In this document: piece after piece, positions 34,842 to 42,890 of the stretch
How positions within the stretch are numbered: the stretch's first letter is position 1
Layout: each line of letters begins with the position of its first letter
Origin: JAPOXR01 sp963662395
GTDB lineage: Bacteria > Pseudomonadota > Alphaproteobacteria > Rhodobacterales > Rhodobacteraceae
NCBI GenBank assembly: GCA_963662395.1
Contig: OY759511.1
Coordinates: 1,736,001-1,800,000, forward strand
Length of the DNA stretch: 64,000 nucleotides
Reading direction: 5' to 3'
Translations under genes and position numbers: made by a program
Notes under the pieces: generated by a model
Told to the model about the DNA's origin: nothing
Seen by the model: only the letters and a program-made list of their open reading frames with translations
The model's database searches: none

Positions 34842-34965
34842 TAGTGCATTGGGGGATCATGCTGGCCTACCACAACTTGATGCGGTCGAAATTCTCCCGC
34901 ACCACTATGCAGACAGGCAATGGCATGGTGATTGAGAGCCTTGACGACGGTCTGCGACAGAAGCC
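34842..34965 (-). pseudogene. fic: fic gene, middle part (fragment 2 of 3)
   Basis: Read leftward from the IS256 edge: SQTVVKALNHHAIACLHSGA, then GEFRPHQVVVGQHDPPMHYR, the helices before the Fic motif. Its right edge is the 8-bp duplication CAGAAGCC (34958-34965) of the IS256 element and its left edge the CTCGCGA duplication (34835-34841) of the RIT-type element. Both joins keep frame with the outer fragments. Confidence 0.85.
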
Positions 34966-36256
34966 GGGAATGTCCCGACCGATGTCGAAACCCGGGCAGA
35001 GGTCGGTGCCCCTTCCCTCGAGCGCCAGGCCCGGGGTGTTCGATCCGGACAAGGAAGCAACACCATGAAAAGGACTGTACCATCCGGCACCAGGCATTCC
35101 GGTACCATCGACACCAGCGAGCTCGTCTCCGAGGCCTGGAGGGATGTCGGCACCGGCCTTGACCGCTTCCGCGTCATGGCCGGCATCGATGCCGTGCAGG
35201 GGATGATGAATGAAGACGCGGCAGACCTTGCCGGTGAGTGCTGCGGGTGGGACGCAGGCAGGCCCGGTCATCGCCGGGGAGGGCATCCGGCCAGGCCGGC
35301 TTCCAGGGAGGCAGGATCAGGCTCGAGCGACCGCGGGTGCGCGGCAGGGAGACCGGGCGGGAGCTGCCGCTGCCGGGCCGGGAGGAGATCGGTGATGGCG
35401 GCTGTCCCGAGGAGTGGGCCACATCGCCGATGCTGATGAATGGGCAGGCCAGGAAGCTCCGCTCTGCCGTCCGGCTGAAGGAGGCGGGCGTGCCCGACGA
35501 TCCTGGCTCCGGCCGGTCACGCCCGGCAGTCTCGCGGCGGCATCGAGGCACCGGCCGGGGAGAGGTTCCGCCAATGGATGTCGTCGGACATCCCGGAGGC
35601 CGGCCTCCCGGTCATGCAGGCAGGTGGCATGCACCCGGCAACCGACCTCCTGACGGCCCCGGCCATCGGCGGCGCCTCCGGAGGACACGAGCATCCCCCC
35701 GCTGTGGTGGAAGGCAGGGCCGGGAGGCCGGCCACGGTTCGGGCATCGGCAGGGTGCCCGGCCTGCCGGGGGCCTGATCCTTCCGTGCGCCGCCTGTTCG
35801 TGCTCGATGGTGCCAGGCGCCGGGCCCGGCCGTCTCAGGCGGATTTTCGGGGCGGGCATCCGCCATCCGGCGCTGCCGGGGACCTGGGCAGGAACATCCG
35901 GAGCGCCTGCCCGGGCGTCTGCATGCAGGTTGCTGCCGGGCGCTTCGCCAGGCCCGGGAGCCTGATGATGCCGGCAGGGCGGAGACGCTTCTTCGCAGGC
36001 CTGCCCGCCGCCTCGAGCGGGAGGCTCCTCGTGTCTCCGGATCGATTCCCGAGGCCCCGGCGGGATCCTCATGGCGGCCCGGCCCGGATTGCGGCGCCTC
36101 GGGGCCTGTCGGCAGTTGCCGATCCCGAGGGCCGCACCGGAGAGGCATCACCGGGGAGATGCGGAAACCACCGGCATCGACTACCGCGCACGGGCGGCAT
36201 GATGATCAACCGGCGGCGCTGGCCGAGCCGGTTTCGACATCGGTCGGGACATTCCC
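34966..36256 (+). mobile_element. IS256-family insertion sequence, decayed, inside fic
   Basis: 1291 bp. Inverted ends GGGAATGTCCCGACCGATGT (34966-34991 and 36231-36256, 26 bp, no difference seen). Target duplication CAGAAGCC at 34958-34965 and 36257-36264, the 8-bp length usual for IS256. The transposase inside is heavily broken, yet the ends are still perfect. Confidence 0.88.
35065..36190 (+). pseudogene. IS256-family transposase, heavily decayed
   Basis: Only islands of similarity remain: SELVSEAWRDVGTGLDRFRV and AVQGMMNEDAADLAGE at the start, RKLRSAVRLKEAGVP and SRPAVSRRHRG in the middle, DPSVRRLFVLDGARR (a catalytic Asp region), and later Arg-rich pieces. Numerous frame changes and small deletions. 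The order of islands matches the IS256 Mutator-type transposase on the plus strand. Confidence 0.7.
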
Positions 36257-36394
36257 CAGAAGCCTCCGGTCAACAGCCAATGCAGCTTCGACCGCTGCTT
36301 TCAAAAAACCGTATTGTCGTGCGCGATTTGAGTTCGCAAGATCTTGGTATGCAGGATGATCTTCTGTTTGGCCGACCAATTCGTGCAGGATCAT
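36257..36394 (-). pseudogene. fic: fic gene, 5' part (fragment 1 of 3)
   Basis: Forty-six codons from the ATG at 36394 (MILHELVGQTEDHPAYQDLA, then NRARQYGFLKAAVEAALAV and DRRLL), the N-terminal helices of a Fic adenylyltransferase. The ATG overlaps the stop of the small upstream gene (ATGA). Joined to the other two fragments the gene is about 625 bp, some 208 codons, the normal size for a short Fic/Doc-type protein. Confidence 0.82.
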
Positions 36395-36594
36395 GATCGG
36401 CCTGTCATGCCTTCCTGCTTGCGGACATAGTCTTCGATTTGCTCGCGTGTGATCGTACTGTCCAAGGGGAGACCGCCCATGATGCCGGAGACCTTTTGCT
36501 GAAAAGCCAATTCTGCAGTCCATGGGCGATTCGCTGTTTCGCGAAGCGCCTTGATGACTTCGTCCTGTGTCATTGCCTGATGTGTGTCTGACAT
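36391..36594 (-). CDS. Small protein upstream of fic, possible antitoxin
   Basis: A 67-residue protein (MSDTHQAMTQDEVIKALRET, then QQKVSGIMGGLPLDSTITRE). Its stop overlaps the fic start by four bases, the arrangement of class I Fic antitoxin-toxin pairs. I do not see a clear S/TxxxE(G/N) inhibitory motif, so the antitoxin role rests on size and position. I chose the ATG at 36594. With fic destroyed it has nothing to restrain. Confidence 0.55.
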   Translation of the reverse strand: MSDTHQAMTQDEVIKALRETANRPWTAELAFQQKVSGIMGGLPLDSTITREQIEDYVRKQEGMTGRS

Positions 36595-36788
36595 ATTCTG
36601 CCTCTCCCTTTGATACGCCCGTCTCGAAGCAAGGGCCATGCTTGGTCACAGGGCATGACATCTTCGTGTCTGGACCGCCAATGAGCGTCGATTCCTTCCT
36701 GCCCGGTACCTTGAAAGATGTGCTTACATTCTGGGCATATCTTCGATTGGTCCGGATGCAACGCGGATGTCATCTTGTCGTCCGGCAT
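36570..36788 (-). CDS. Small C2H2-type zinc-finger-like protein
   Basis: A 72-residue protein with ICPECKHIFQGTGQEGIDAHW followed by RSRHE: two Cys two apart and two His five apart, a likely single zinc site. It continues DVMPCDQAWPLLRDG, a pattern I recall from small proteins of this sort. It overlaps the start of the next small gene by 25 bp, so zinc-finger protein, antitoxin-like protein and fic probably formed one operon. Function unknown. Confidence 0.55.
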   Translation of the reverse strand: MPDDKMTSALHPDQSKICPECKHIFQGTGQEGIDAHWRSRHEDVMPCDQAWPLLRDGRIKGRGRICQTHIRQ

Positions 36789-37089
36789 CCTGCAAGGATG
36801 CGCTCATGCAGTGGATCATCCATGTTGCCGACTTCCATGCGCCAGGCCTTGACTTCCGTCGTCAGTGGGTCAAGGGCCCCATCAGTGGATCCAGTGGACA
36901 CCTTGCACATGGCATTCGCCAGCAAGTCACGCTTCCGTCCAGTCGTGATTTGTCAGAATTTCGTTCCCCCTCTCTCTTTATCGTCCTGCAATACGAAGAC
37001 CGGGCCCGAAATGTTGCCGCACAAGTCATGAACCGGCCGTTATTCGTGCCTGGCAGGGCGTGTCAAGCCAGGTCGCAGTTACGCTTTCG

Positions 37090-37896
37090 TCAGACAAACT
37101 TCAGGTGCAGCGCGCCCATGGGTCCGAAATCTGCATCCACGCTGCTCCCCTTCTTCACCGACAGGTATTTGGTGCAGGAGCCGGACATGATGATGTCGTT
37201 CTTCGAGATCGACCCTTCCCGGCCACCGGTCTCGGCCAGCCTGTTCGCCAGCCAGACGACGGCAGCGACCGGGTTGCCCATCACGTGGCCGGTCGTGCTG
37301 TCGATCGTCTCGCCATCTACCGTGATCCGGACCGGCGTGTTCTCCAGGTCAACCTCGTCCAGGCCAAAAACCCGGTCGCCGAGGACCATCCTGCCAAACA
37401 GGACATTGTCGGCCACCATGTCCGCGGTTCTTGCCTTGTGCAACCCGATCCGGGAATCGACGATTTCAATGGCCGGCAGGACGCCGCGAATGGCGTCCCG
37501 GGCCTGGTCCGCGGTCACGCCCGGCCCCTCCAGATCCTTGCCCATCACGAATGCGACCTCGGGCTCGGCATAGGGCTCGCACAGGGTCGATGCTTCGATT
37601 GCCTCGCCATGGGGGATCTTGAAGTCCGAAAACAGGAAGCCGAATTCCGGCGATCGAATCCCCAGAAGCTCCTGCGTCGCCGGCGATGTGAAGGCTAGCT
37701 TGAATCCGCATGGCATGCCGGCATACCGGCCAAGCAGATTGGCCATTCGACGACGCACTTCAACCGCGGCGGCATAGTCGATCCCGTGCGTCTCGCTGGG
37801 CGGATCGATCATCTTCCTGTTCTTGACCGCGTCGTGCAGTTGCAGCGCGATATCGTCAAGGATCAGTTCGGAAAATCGTTTCCCTGATGTCGACAT
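37090..37896 (-). CDS. 2-keto-4-pentenoate hydratase family protein
   Basis: A 268-residue protein of the hydratase/decarboxylase branch of the fumarylacetoacetase fold, adding water to 2-hydroxydienoates in catechol-type ring-cleavage pathways. Signatures: GMPCGFKLAFTSPATQELLG, ALCEPYAEPEVAFVMG-like sequence (the acidic metal ligands lie in EPYAEPEVAF), AIEIVDSRI, and SGSCTKYLSVKKGSSV near the end. I chose the ATG at 37896 (MSTSGKRFSEL). No ring-cleavage genes lie nearby. A dead copy of its last codons lies at 10906-11002. Confidence 0.85.
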   Translation of the reverse strand: MSTSGKRFSELILDDIALQLHDAVKNRKMIDPPSETHGIDYAAAVEVRRRMANLLGRYAGMPCGFKLAFTSPATQELLGIRSPEFGFLFSDFKIPHGEAIEASTLCEPYAEPEVAFVMGKDLEGPGVTADQARDAIRGVLPAIEIVDSRIGLHKARTADMVADNVLFGRMVLGDRVFGLDEVDLENTPVRITVDGETIDSTTGHVMGNPVAAVVWLANRLAETGGREGSISKNDIIMSGSCTKYLSVKKGSSVDADFGPMGALHLKFV

Positions 37897-37921
37897 GATT
37901 CGCGATCCCGTTGCGACCTGA

Positions 37922-38473
37922 CTACAGATTGGACACCCTCGACTGAAGTTCCGCAAGCTGTTTCTTTATCGTGTCCAGTTCGGATTGTGACCCGGTATCG
38001 GCCTGGGTCTTGCCGGAATCGTCATCACCCTGGGCCTTGCCGGTCCAGCCCCCGATGAAGGCGGCGGCGAATTCCTTCTGCCTTTTCTCGAATTCGCCCC
38101 AGACATGCCGTGGGTCCGACATTGCCTGCACGCTCTCCATGACGCTTGCCTGGCTTTCCTTCAGCATCCGGAACGACATTTCCAGGAACCGGGGCACCGC
38201 ATCTCCTGTCTGGTCATTGCAGGTGCGGACGATCTCGGTCAACACGTCCAGCGGCAGGACCTGCTCGCCCCTCGATTCATGTTCGGCGATGATCTGCACC
38301 AGATACTGCCGGGTGAGATCGTCACCCGTCTTGCGGTCGATGATCCTGACATCCCTGCCGGCGCGGATGGTGTCGGCGATCTCCTGCAGGGTAATGTAGT
38401 CGCTGGACTCGGTGTTGTACAGTCGGCGACTGGCATATCGCTTGATCAGAAGAGGGCTGGTCTGTCCGGACAT
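37922..38473 (-). CDS. phaR: Polyhydroxyalkanoate synthesis repressor PhaR
   Basis: A 183-residue DNA- and polymer-binding regulator. The N-terminal PHB/PHA accumulation domain is clear: LIKRYASRRLYNTESSDYIT, LQEIADTIRAGRDVRIIDRK and GDDLTRQYLVQIIAEHE. The second domain (about residues 70-115) precedes a variable tail ending in a coiled coil (DTIKKQLAELQSRVSNL). In this group PhaR represses phasin genes until polymer granules titrate it. It lies near phaC and phaZ; phaP, often between them, is not present. Confidence 0.93.
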   Translation of the reverse strand: MSGQTSPLLIKRYASRRLYNTESSDYITLQEIADTIRAGRDVRIIDRKTGDDLTRQYLVQIIAEHESRGEQVLPLDVLTEIVRTCNDQTGDAVPRFLEMSFRMLKESQASVMESVQAMSDPRHVWGEFEKRQKEFAAAFIGGWTGKAQGDDDSGKTQADTGSQSELDTIKKQLAELQSRVSNL

Positions 38474-38948
38474 CGCTCACTGTCTCTGCTGGAGTTCAGG
38501 AATCCTGCGCCGGCATCGAATAGCACATTCTCCACAGATCGTGAAATCCCGGGAGTTGACCGACACCGGTGCAGGACAATTGTCAGCCCGGATTGTCGGG
38601 ATGCACCGGGGCAGGGGTCTGCACGGCCCGAAGGGGCCTCGATGCGTGATTTCCCTGGCATTTCAGCAATCCTGCCACCATGGTGGCAGCCATCTGTTCC
38701 GGTCAGGCAAACCGCTGCCTGGCAGGAATGACATGTCTGGCCATCCTGTTCGGCGTGCCGCGCAACATCTGAACTTCTTTCATCAAGCCGGGCATTTTCG
38801 GCATCCCGGGGCTCGTCCCCCTCGAAAAGGCCGGGCATGAGTTCCCCGGTTATCGGGCGCCCGCCGTTAACTCGCGCAGCCGGTCGGTCCGCCACTGTCG
38901 TCGAGCGGACAGCATCCGGCCGCGGAGACGAGATACGGGTGGTGTCGG
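38474..38948. other. Gene-free stretch upstream of phaR
   Basis: 475 bp. One open frame crosses it on the minus strand (38446-38952) but its composition is random-like, with scattered Cys, Arg and Pro and no family resemblance. It should contain the phaR promoter. In relatives a phasin gene often lies here; I see no trace of one. Confidence 0.5.
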
Positions 38949-39320
38949 TCATCCCGCGCCGGCTGACCCTTTGCCAATCCTGATCCGGTGCCTCCAGTAA
39001 TGGCCGATGTCATGGATATGGGTGACTACCCGATTGCCTTTCAGGAAGGCGAGGATGTCGGGAGTGGTCTTGTCGGTCATGTCGTCATGGTCACCGCCGG
39101 CCCGGTTGATTGCCTTGTCATGCCGCACTGCTCTGAAATCCCGTGCATGGCTATTGTCCCGCCCCGTTGCCGCCTGAGTGTACAGTTGGAGGTCATCGAG
39201 ATCGGTGTGCAAGGGCACATCCATTCGCCTTGTGACCCTCGGCTCCACGTCCAGAAGCGTGATACCGGGGCGAATGATGTCGGGTTGACTACCTTTCGGG
39301 GCCTTGGAGCCTGCTGCCAT
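38949..39320 (-). CDS. Plasmid pRiA4b ORF-3 family protein, short
   Basis: A 123-residue protein with the family's leading strand ITLLDVEPRVTRRMDVPLHT, the helix DDLQLYTQAATGRDNSHARDF, and the later block KTTPDILAFLKGNRVVTHIH with IGHYWRHRIRI (in relatives roughly YxYDFGDxWxHxI). The normal family is about 180 residues, so the C-terminal part is missing or degraded, and several usually conserved residues are changed. Function unknown; relatives often travel with transposons or plasmids. It may be decaying. Confidence 0.55.
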   Translation of the reverse strand: MAAGSKAPKGSQPDIIRPGITLLDVEPRVTRRMDVPLHTDLDDLQLYTQAATGRDNSHARDFRAVRHDKAINRAGGDHDDMTDKTTPDILAFLKGNRVVTHIHDIGHYWRHRIRIGKGSAGAG

Positions 39321-39439
39321 TGATCTTCAGGTGCCCGCCGTGGCGGGTGGGCGAACGGTAAAGGTCGTCGATACCGTGACGAGTTGCAATTGTCAGGTGA
39401 CGTTCCACGAAGGCCTGCCCGGATCCCGACGGCGCCCGG

Positions 39440-40783
39440 TCAGCCGTCGGGATCGCGGGATGTGAATCTGGACAACCGGAACGGTGTCGGGTCGACGCAT
39501 GGCCGTTCACCGGCAACCAGCTCCGCCATCAGCTGGCCGGCGCCCGGGCCGATGCCGAAACCATGGCCGGAAAACCCGGACGCGACATGCACGCCGGGCA
39601 GGTTCCCGACCTGGTCGATCACCGGGATTTCATCCGGCATGACATCGATCTTCCCGGCCCATTCATGGGTCAGTTCACCGTTGCGGAATGCCGGAAATGC
39701 CTGCCTCAGCGCCTGCACGGCCCGGGCGTTGAAATCATGGTGCGGCGACGGATCGAGGACCCGGCAGGTCTCGAATGGCGAGACGCCATCCAGCGGCCAC
39801 TGGCGGGGAATTGACATCTCCCTGGCAAATTCCCGGCCGAATTCGAACCGCAGGCCCCGCCAGCTCTTTTTCAGAAGCGGCCAGAACTCCCGCGCCGACC
39901 GGAAACTGTCGGGAACGACGGGAGCCGTGTTCCGGTTGCGACATGCAATCGTGAACCCGCCATCCAGCCGCCGCCTGAAGGCAAAATCACCGCCTCCGAC
40001 CGGCATGTCCGGGACATCCGGCACCGCGCTGATCCTGCCGGCGGTGGCAATGATCGCCAGCGCCGGGAACCGCACCCCCAGGCTTCCGAGGAACAGCCTG
40101 GACCATGCACCGGCCGCCACGACCACGGCGCCGCAGCGTACCCGTCCCCTTTCGGTGACCACTGCCGACGCCCTGCCGGCGGCAAACTCGATCCCGCGGG
40201 CCGCACAATCGGTGAACAGCCGGGCACCTGCCCGCCTGGCGGCCCCGGCAAGCATGGGGGCAGCAATGGCCGGCTCGGCTCGTCCGTCGCTCTCGGTATG
40301 AAGGCCATGGACAAAACCCGGCCCGGCCCCGCCCAGCATCCGCATGATCTGATTTCGATCGAGAATTTGCTGGGGTAGCTGGTAGTGCGCCCCGGTGCTG
40401 GCCCAACTCTCGGCCTTGCTGATCTCGGCACCGGTGCGGCAAAGAAAGGTGATCCCGGTCTGCCTGAACCCGGTATCGACATGGTAGCGCTGCTTGAAAC
40501 TGCTCCAGAGTTTCAAGCTCTCGATGCAGAGTGGAACCTCGACCGGGTCACGGCCCATCTGCCGGACCCAACCCCAGTTGCGGGATGACTGCTCACAGGC
40601 AACCTGCCCCTTCTCGAAGACACTGACCCTGAATCCCTTTTCGGCCAGGAACAGCGCCGAGGTGATTCCGATGATTCCGCCGCCGACAATGGCGATATCG
40701 ACCTCGTCGGGAAGGCTGATGTCGGACGGCACCACCTGCAGGATTGTCGAATCCCGGGATTCGGCCCCCGCATGCCCGCTCAT
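39440..40783 (-). CDS. FAD-dependent oxidoreductase (DAO / D-amino-acid-oxidase-like)
   Basis: A 447-residue flavoenzyme. The Rossmann FAD site is EVDIAIVGGGIIGITSALFL, close to the N terminus, followed by FEKGQVACEQSSRNWGWVRQ, a motif of the amine-oxidising DAO branch. The C-terminal FAD contact is LPGVHVASGFSGHGFGIGPG. It should oxidise a primary or secondary amine or amino acid with release of the imine; the substrate is unknown. I chose the ATG at 40783 because a GGGG ribosome site precedes it. It stands between phaC and phaR on the same strand, an unusual position. Confidence 0.85.
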   Translation of the reverse strand: MSGHAGAESRDSTILQVVPSDISLPDEVDIAIVGGGIIGITSALFLAEKGFRVSVFEKGQVACEQSSRNWGWVRQMGRDPVEVPLCIESLKLWSSFKQRYHVDTGFRQTGITFLCRTGAEISKAESWASTGAHYQLPQQILDRNQIMRMLGGAGPGFVHGLHTESDGRAEPAIAAPMLAGAARRAGARLFTDCAARGIEFAAGRASAVVTERGRVRCGAVVVAAGAWSRLFLGSLGVRFPALAIIATAGRISAVPDVPDMPVGGGDFAFRRRLDGGFTIACRNRNTAPVVPDSFRSAREFWPLLKKSWRGLRFEFGREFAREMSIPRQWPLDGVSPFETCRVLDPSPHHDFNARAVQALRQAFPAFRNGELTHEWAGKIDVMPDEIPVIDQVGNLPGVHVASGFSGHGFGIGPGAGQLMAELVAGERPCVDPTPFRLSRFTSRDPDG

Positions 40784-40978
40784 TCCCCGGCCCCGAAACA
40801 GGTCATCCATGCAGGCCGGGATGCAAGGCGGTTTCGGCACGGCGATCCGATGTCATTCCTCCTGCATCCAGTCCCGGTCGGTGCGGAATGGACCCGGTGC
40901 CGGGTGCCGGCATCCGGGAATTGTTCATCCACCCGGCTGTCACCCGCCAGGGTGTCATGCCCGGCGGTCGCCATCCGG

Positions 40979-42796
40979 TCAGTGTCCCGGTCGGTGATCC
41001 TGTTCGGATCCCGAACCATGGATGTAGGTGCCGGGCGCCGGACACAGTACGGGATGGTCGGGGCCACCGGGATGGCGGGAGGCAACCATGCCGCCCGATC
41101 TGCGGCCGATCCAGCCTGCCCACCTGTCCCACCATGACCCTTGCGTGAACTCGGCACCGGCCAGCCATGCATCGGGGTCGATGGCCAGCTTCGGATTGAC
41201 GAAATGGCCGTATTTTTCATTGCCTGCAGGGTTGATGATACCGGCAATGTGGCCGGACTGGGACAGCACGAAACTCCTGCTCCTGCTGCGCATCCGGCGG
41301 ATGCCGGCAAAGGAGCTTCGCCAGGCGGCGATGTGATCGGTCTCGCAGGCAATGGCCATCAACGGGTGCCGGATGTCGGAAATCGAAACCTTTTCGCCCA
41401 GCAGCGTGAATTCGCCTTTCGAGAACTCGTTCGCCATGCACAGCCGGTCCAGGTACTCGATGGTCATCTTCGCCGGCAGATTGGTCGAATCGCCGTTCCA
41501 GTACAGGAGGTCATAGGCTGGAGGTGCCTCGCCCATCATGTAGGAGCGGATTGCCGGTCCGTAGATCAGGTCATTGGCCCGCATGTAGGAAAATGTCCGC
41601 GACATGTAGGTCGAGGGCAGGAATCCCTTTTCCTGCACCTTGCTCCTGATTGCCTTCAGGAAGTCATCCTGCACGAACACCGCCAGGTCACCGATGTCGG
41701 CAAAATCGGTCAGGGTGGTCAGGAAGGTCGCCGATCTGACCGACCGGTCCCCGGTTCCCGACATCCAGGCGAGCACCAGTGCCAGCAAGGTTCCGCCAAT
41801 GCAGTAGCCGACGACATTGGTCTGCTCCTCGCCGGTAATGTCCAGGACCTCCCTGATGGCGGCAAGGCAACCCCGGGACGCATAGGCGTCCATGCCGATC
41901 TGGCGATGGGCTGCCCCCGGATTGACCCAGCTGACCACGAACACCGTGAGCCCCTGCTCGACAGCCCAGCGGATGAAGCTGTTCTCGGGCTTCAGATCGA
42001 GGATGTAGTATTTGTTGATCCATGGCGGAATGATCAGCAAGGGGGTGCGCCTGACCCGCTCGGTCCGCGGCGCATACTGGATCAGCTCGAACAACTCGTT
42101 GCGGAACACCACCGACCCTTCGGTGGTGGCAAGGTTCTTGCCGACCCGGAACGCGTCGGGGTCGGAAAGGGTGATCGTCAACTCGCCATCGTTGCGCTCG
42201 AGATCGGCGACCAGGTTCTCCAGCCCCCGGACCAGCGAATCACCCTCGGTCTCCACCGCCCTGGCCAGCGCTTCCGGGTTGGTTGCCAGGAAATTCGACG
42301 GGCTCATCATGTTGACAATCTGGCGGGCAAAGAATTCGAGCCGCTGGCGATCCTTGCCTTCGAGGCTCTCCATTTCCCGGACCGCGGTGGTGATTGCCTC
42401 GGAATTGAGCAGGTACTGCTCCTTGACCAGCCGGAAATACGGGTTCGAATCCCAGAGTTCGTTGCGAAAACGACGATCCTTCGAGGCCGACTCCCGGCTT
42501 GGTCCCGAGCTGCCGCCGAGCAGGGCCTCCTGGGCATCGAACCACAGCTCGAGGGACTTCCCCCAATACCCGACCTGCTGCTCGATCCACTTGCCCGGAT
42601 TGGTCATGGCATCATTGATCCAGGCCGAACCGGCGCTGGCCAGGAATTCCTGTCCGGGGGCGGACAATTCCGGTTTTTCAGGCTGCTTCCTTGCCAGCAC
42701 GGCGACGAGTCGCCGGTTCAGTTCCTCGAGTCTCGAGAGGTTGGCCTTCAGCCGTTCTCCGCCTTCCCGATCCGTATTGTCGTCTCTGTCGGTCAT
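40979..42796 (-). CDS. phaC: Class I poly(3-hydroxyalkanoate) synthase
   Basis: A 605-residue PHA polymerase. The N-terminal PhaC_N domain covers about residues 90-260 (WINDAMTNPGKWIEQQVGYW, SPSNFLATNPEAL). The alpha/beta-hydrolase part follows: TPLLIIPPWINKYYILDL, WVNPGAAHR, lipase-like box GYCIGGT with the catalytic Cys, then SGHIAGIINP with the catalytic His. The ATG at 42796 is used; a TTG four codons earlier is possible. The 40-residue Pro/Gly-rich tail after WAGWIGRRSG looks like an added or read-through end. It is divergent from phaZ, sharing a 94-bp promoter region. Confidence 0.93.
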   Translation of the reverse strand: MTDRDDNTDREGGERLKANLSRLEELNRRLVAVLARKQPEKPELSAPGQEFLASAGSAWINDAMTNPGKWIEQQVGYWGKSLELWFDAQEALLGGSSGPSRESASKDRRFRNELWDSNPYFRLVKEQYLLNSEAITTAVREMESLEGKDRQRLEFFARQIVNMMSPSNFLATNPEALARAVETEGDSLVRGLENLVADLERNDGELTITLSDPDAFRVGKNLATTEGSVVFRNELFELIQYAPRTERVRRTPLLIIPPWINKYYILDLKPENSFIRWAVEQGLTVFVVSWVNPGAAHRQIGMDAYASRGCLAAIREVLDITGEEQTNVVGYCIGGTLLALVLAWMSGTGDRSVRSATFLTTLTDFADIGDLAVFVQDDFLKAIRSKVQEKGFLPSTYMSRTFSYMRANDLIYGPAIRSYMMGEAPPAYDLLYWNGDSTNLPAKMTIEYLDRLCMANEFSKGEFTLLGEKVSISDIRHPLMAIACETDHIAAWRSSFAGIRRMRSRSRSFVLSQSGHIAGIINPAGNEKYGHFVNPKLAIDPDAWLAGAEFTQGSWWDRWAGWIGRRSGGMVASRHPGGPDHPVLCPAPGTYIHGSGSEQDHRPGH

Positions 42797-42890
42797 CTCG
42801 ATTGGCAACCCCGTTCATCCGGGTGTAGAGATTGGCGCGTTCGGTCTGACGGTCAAGTGCCGGGCCACAGTTTGCAAGAGTATTCAGCAT

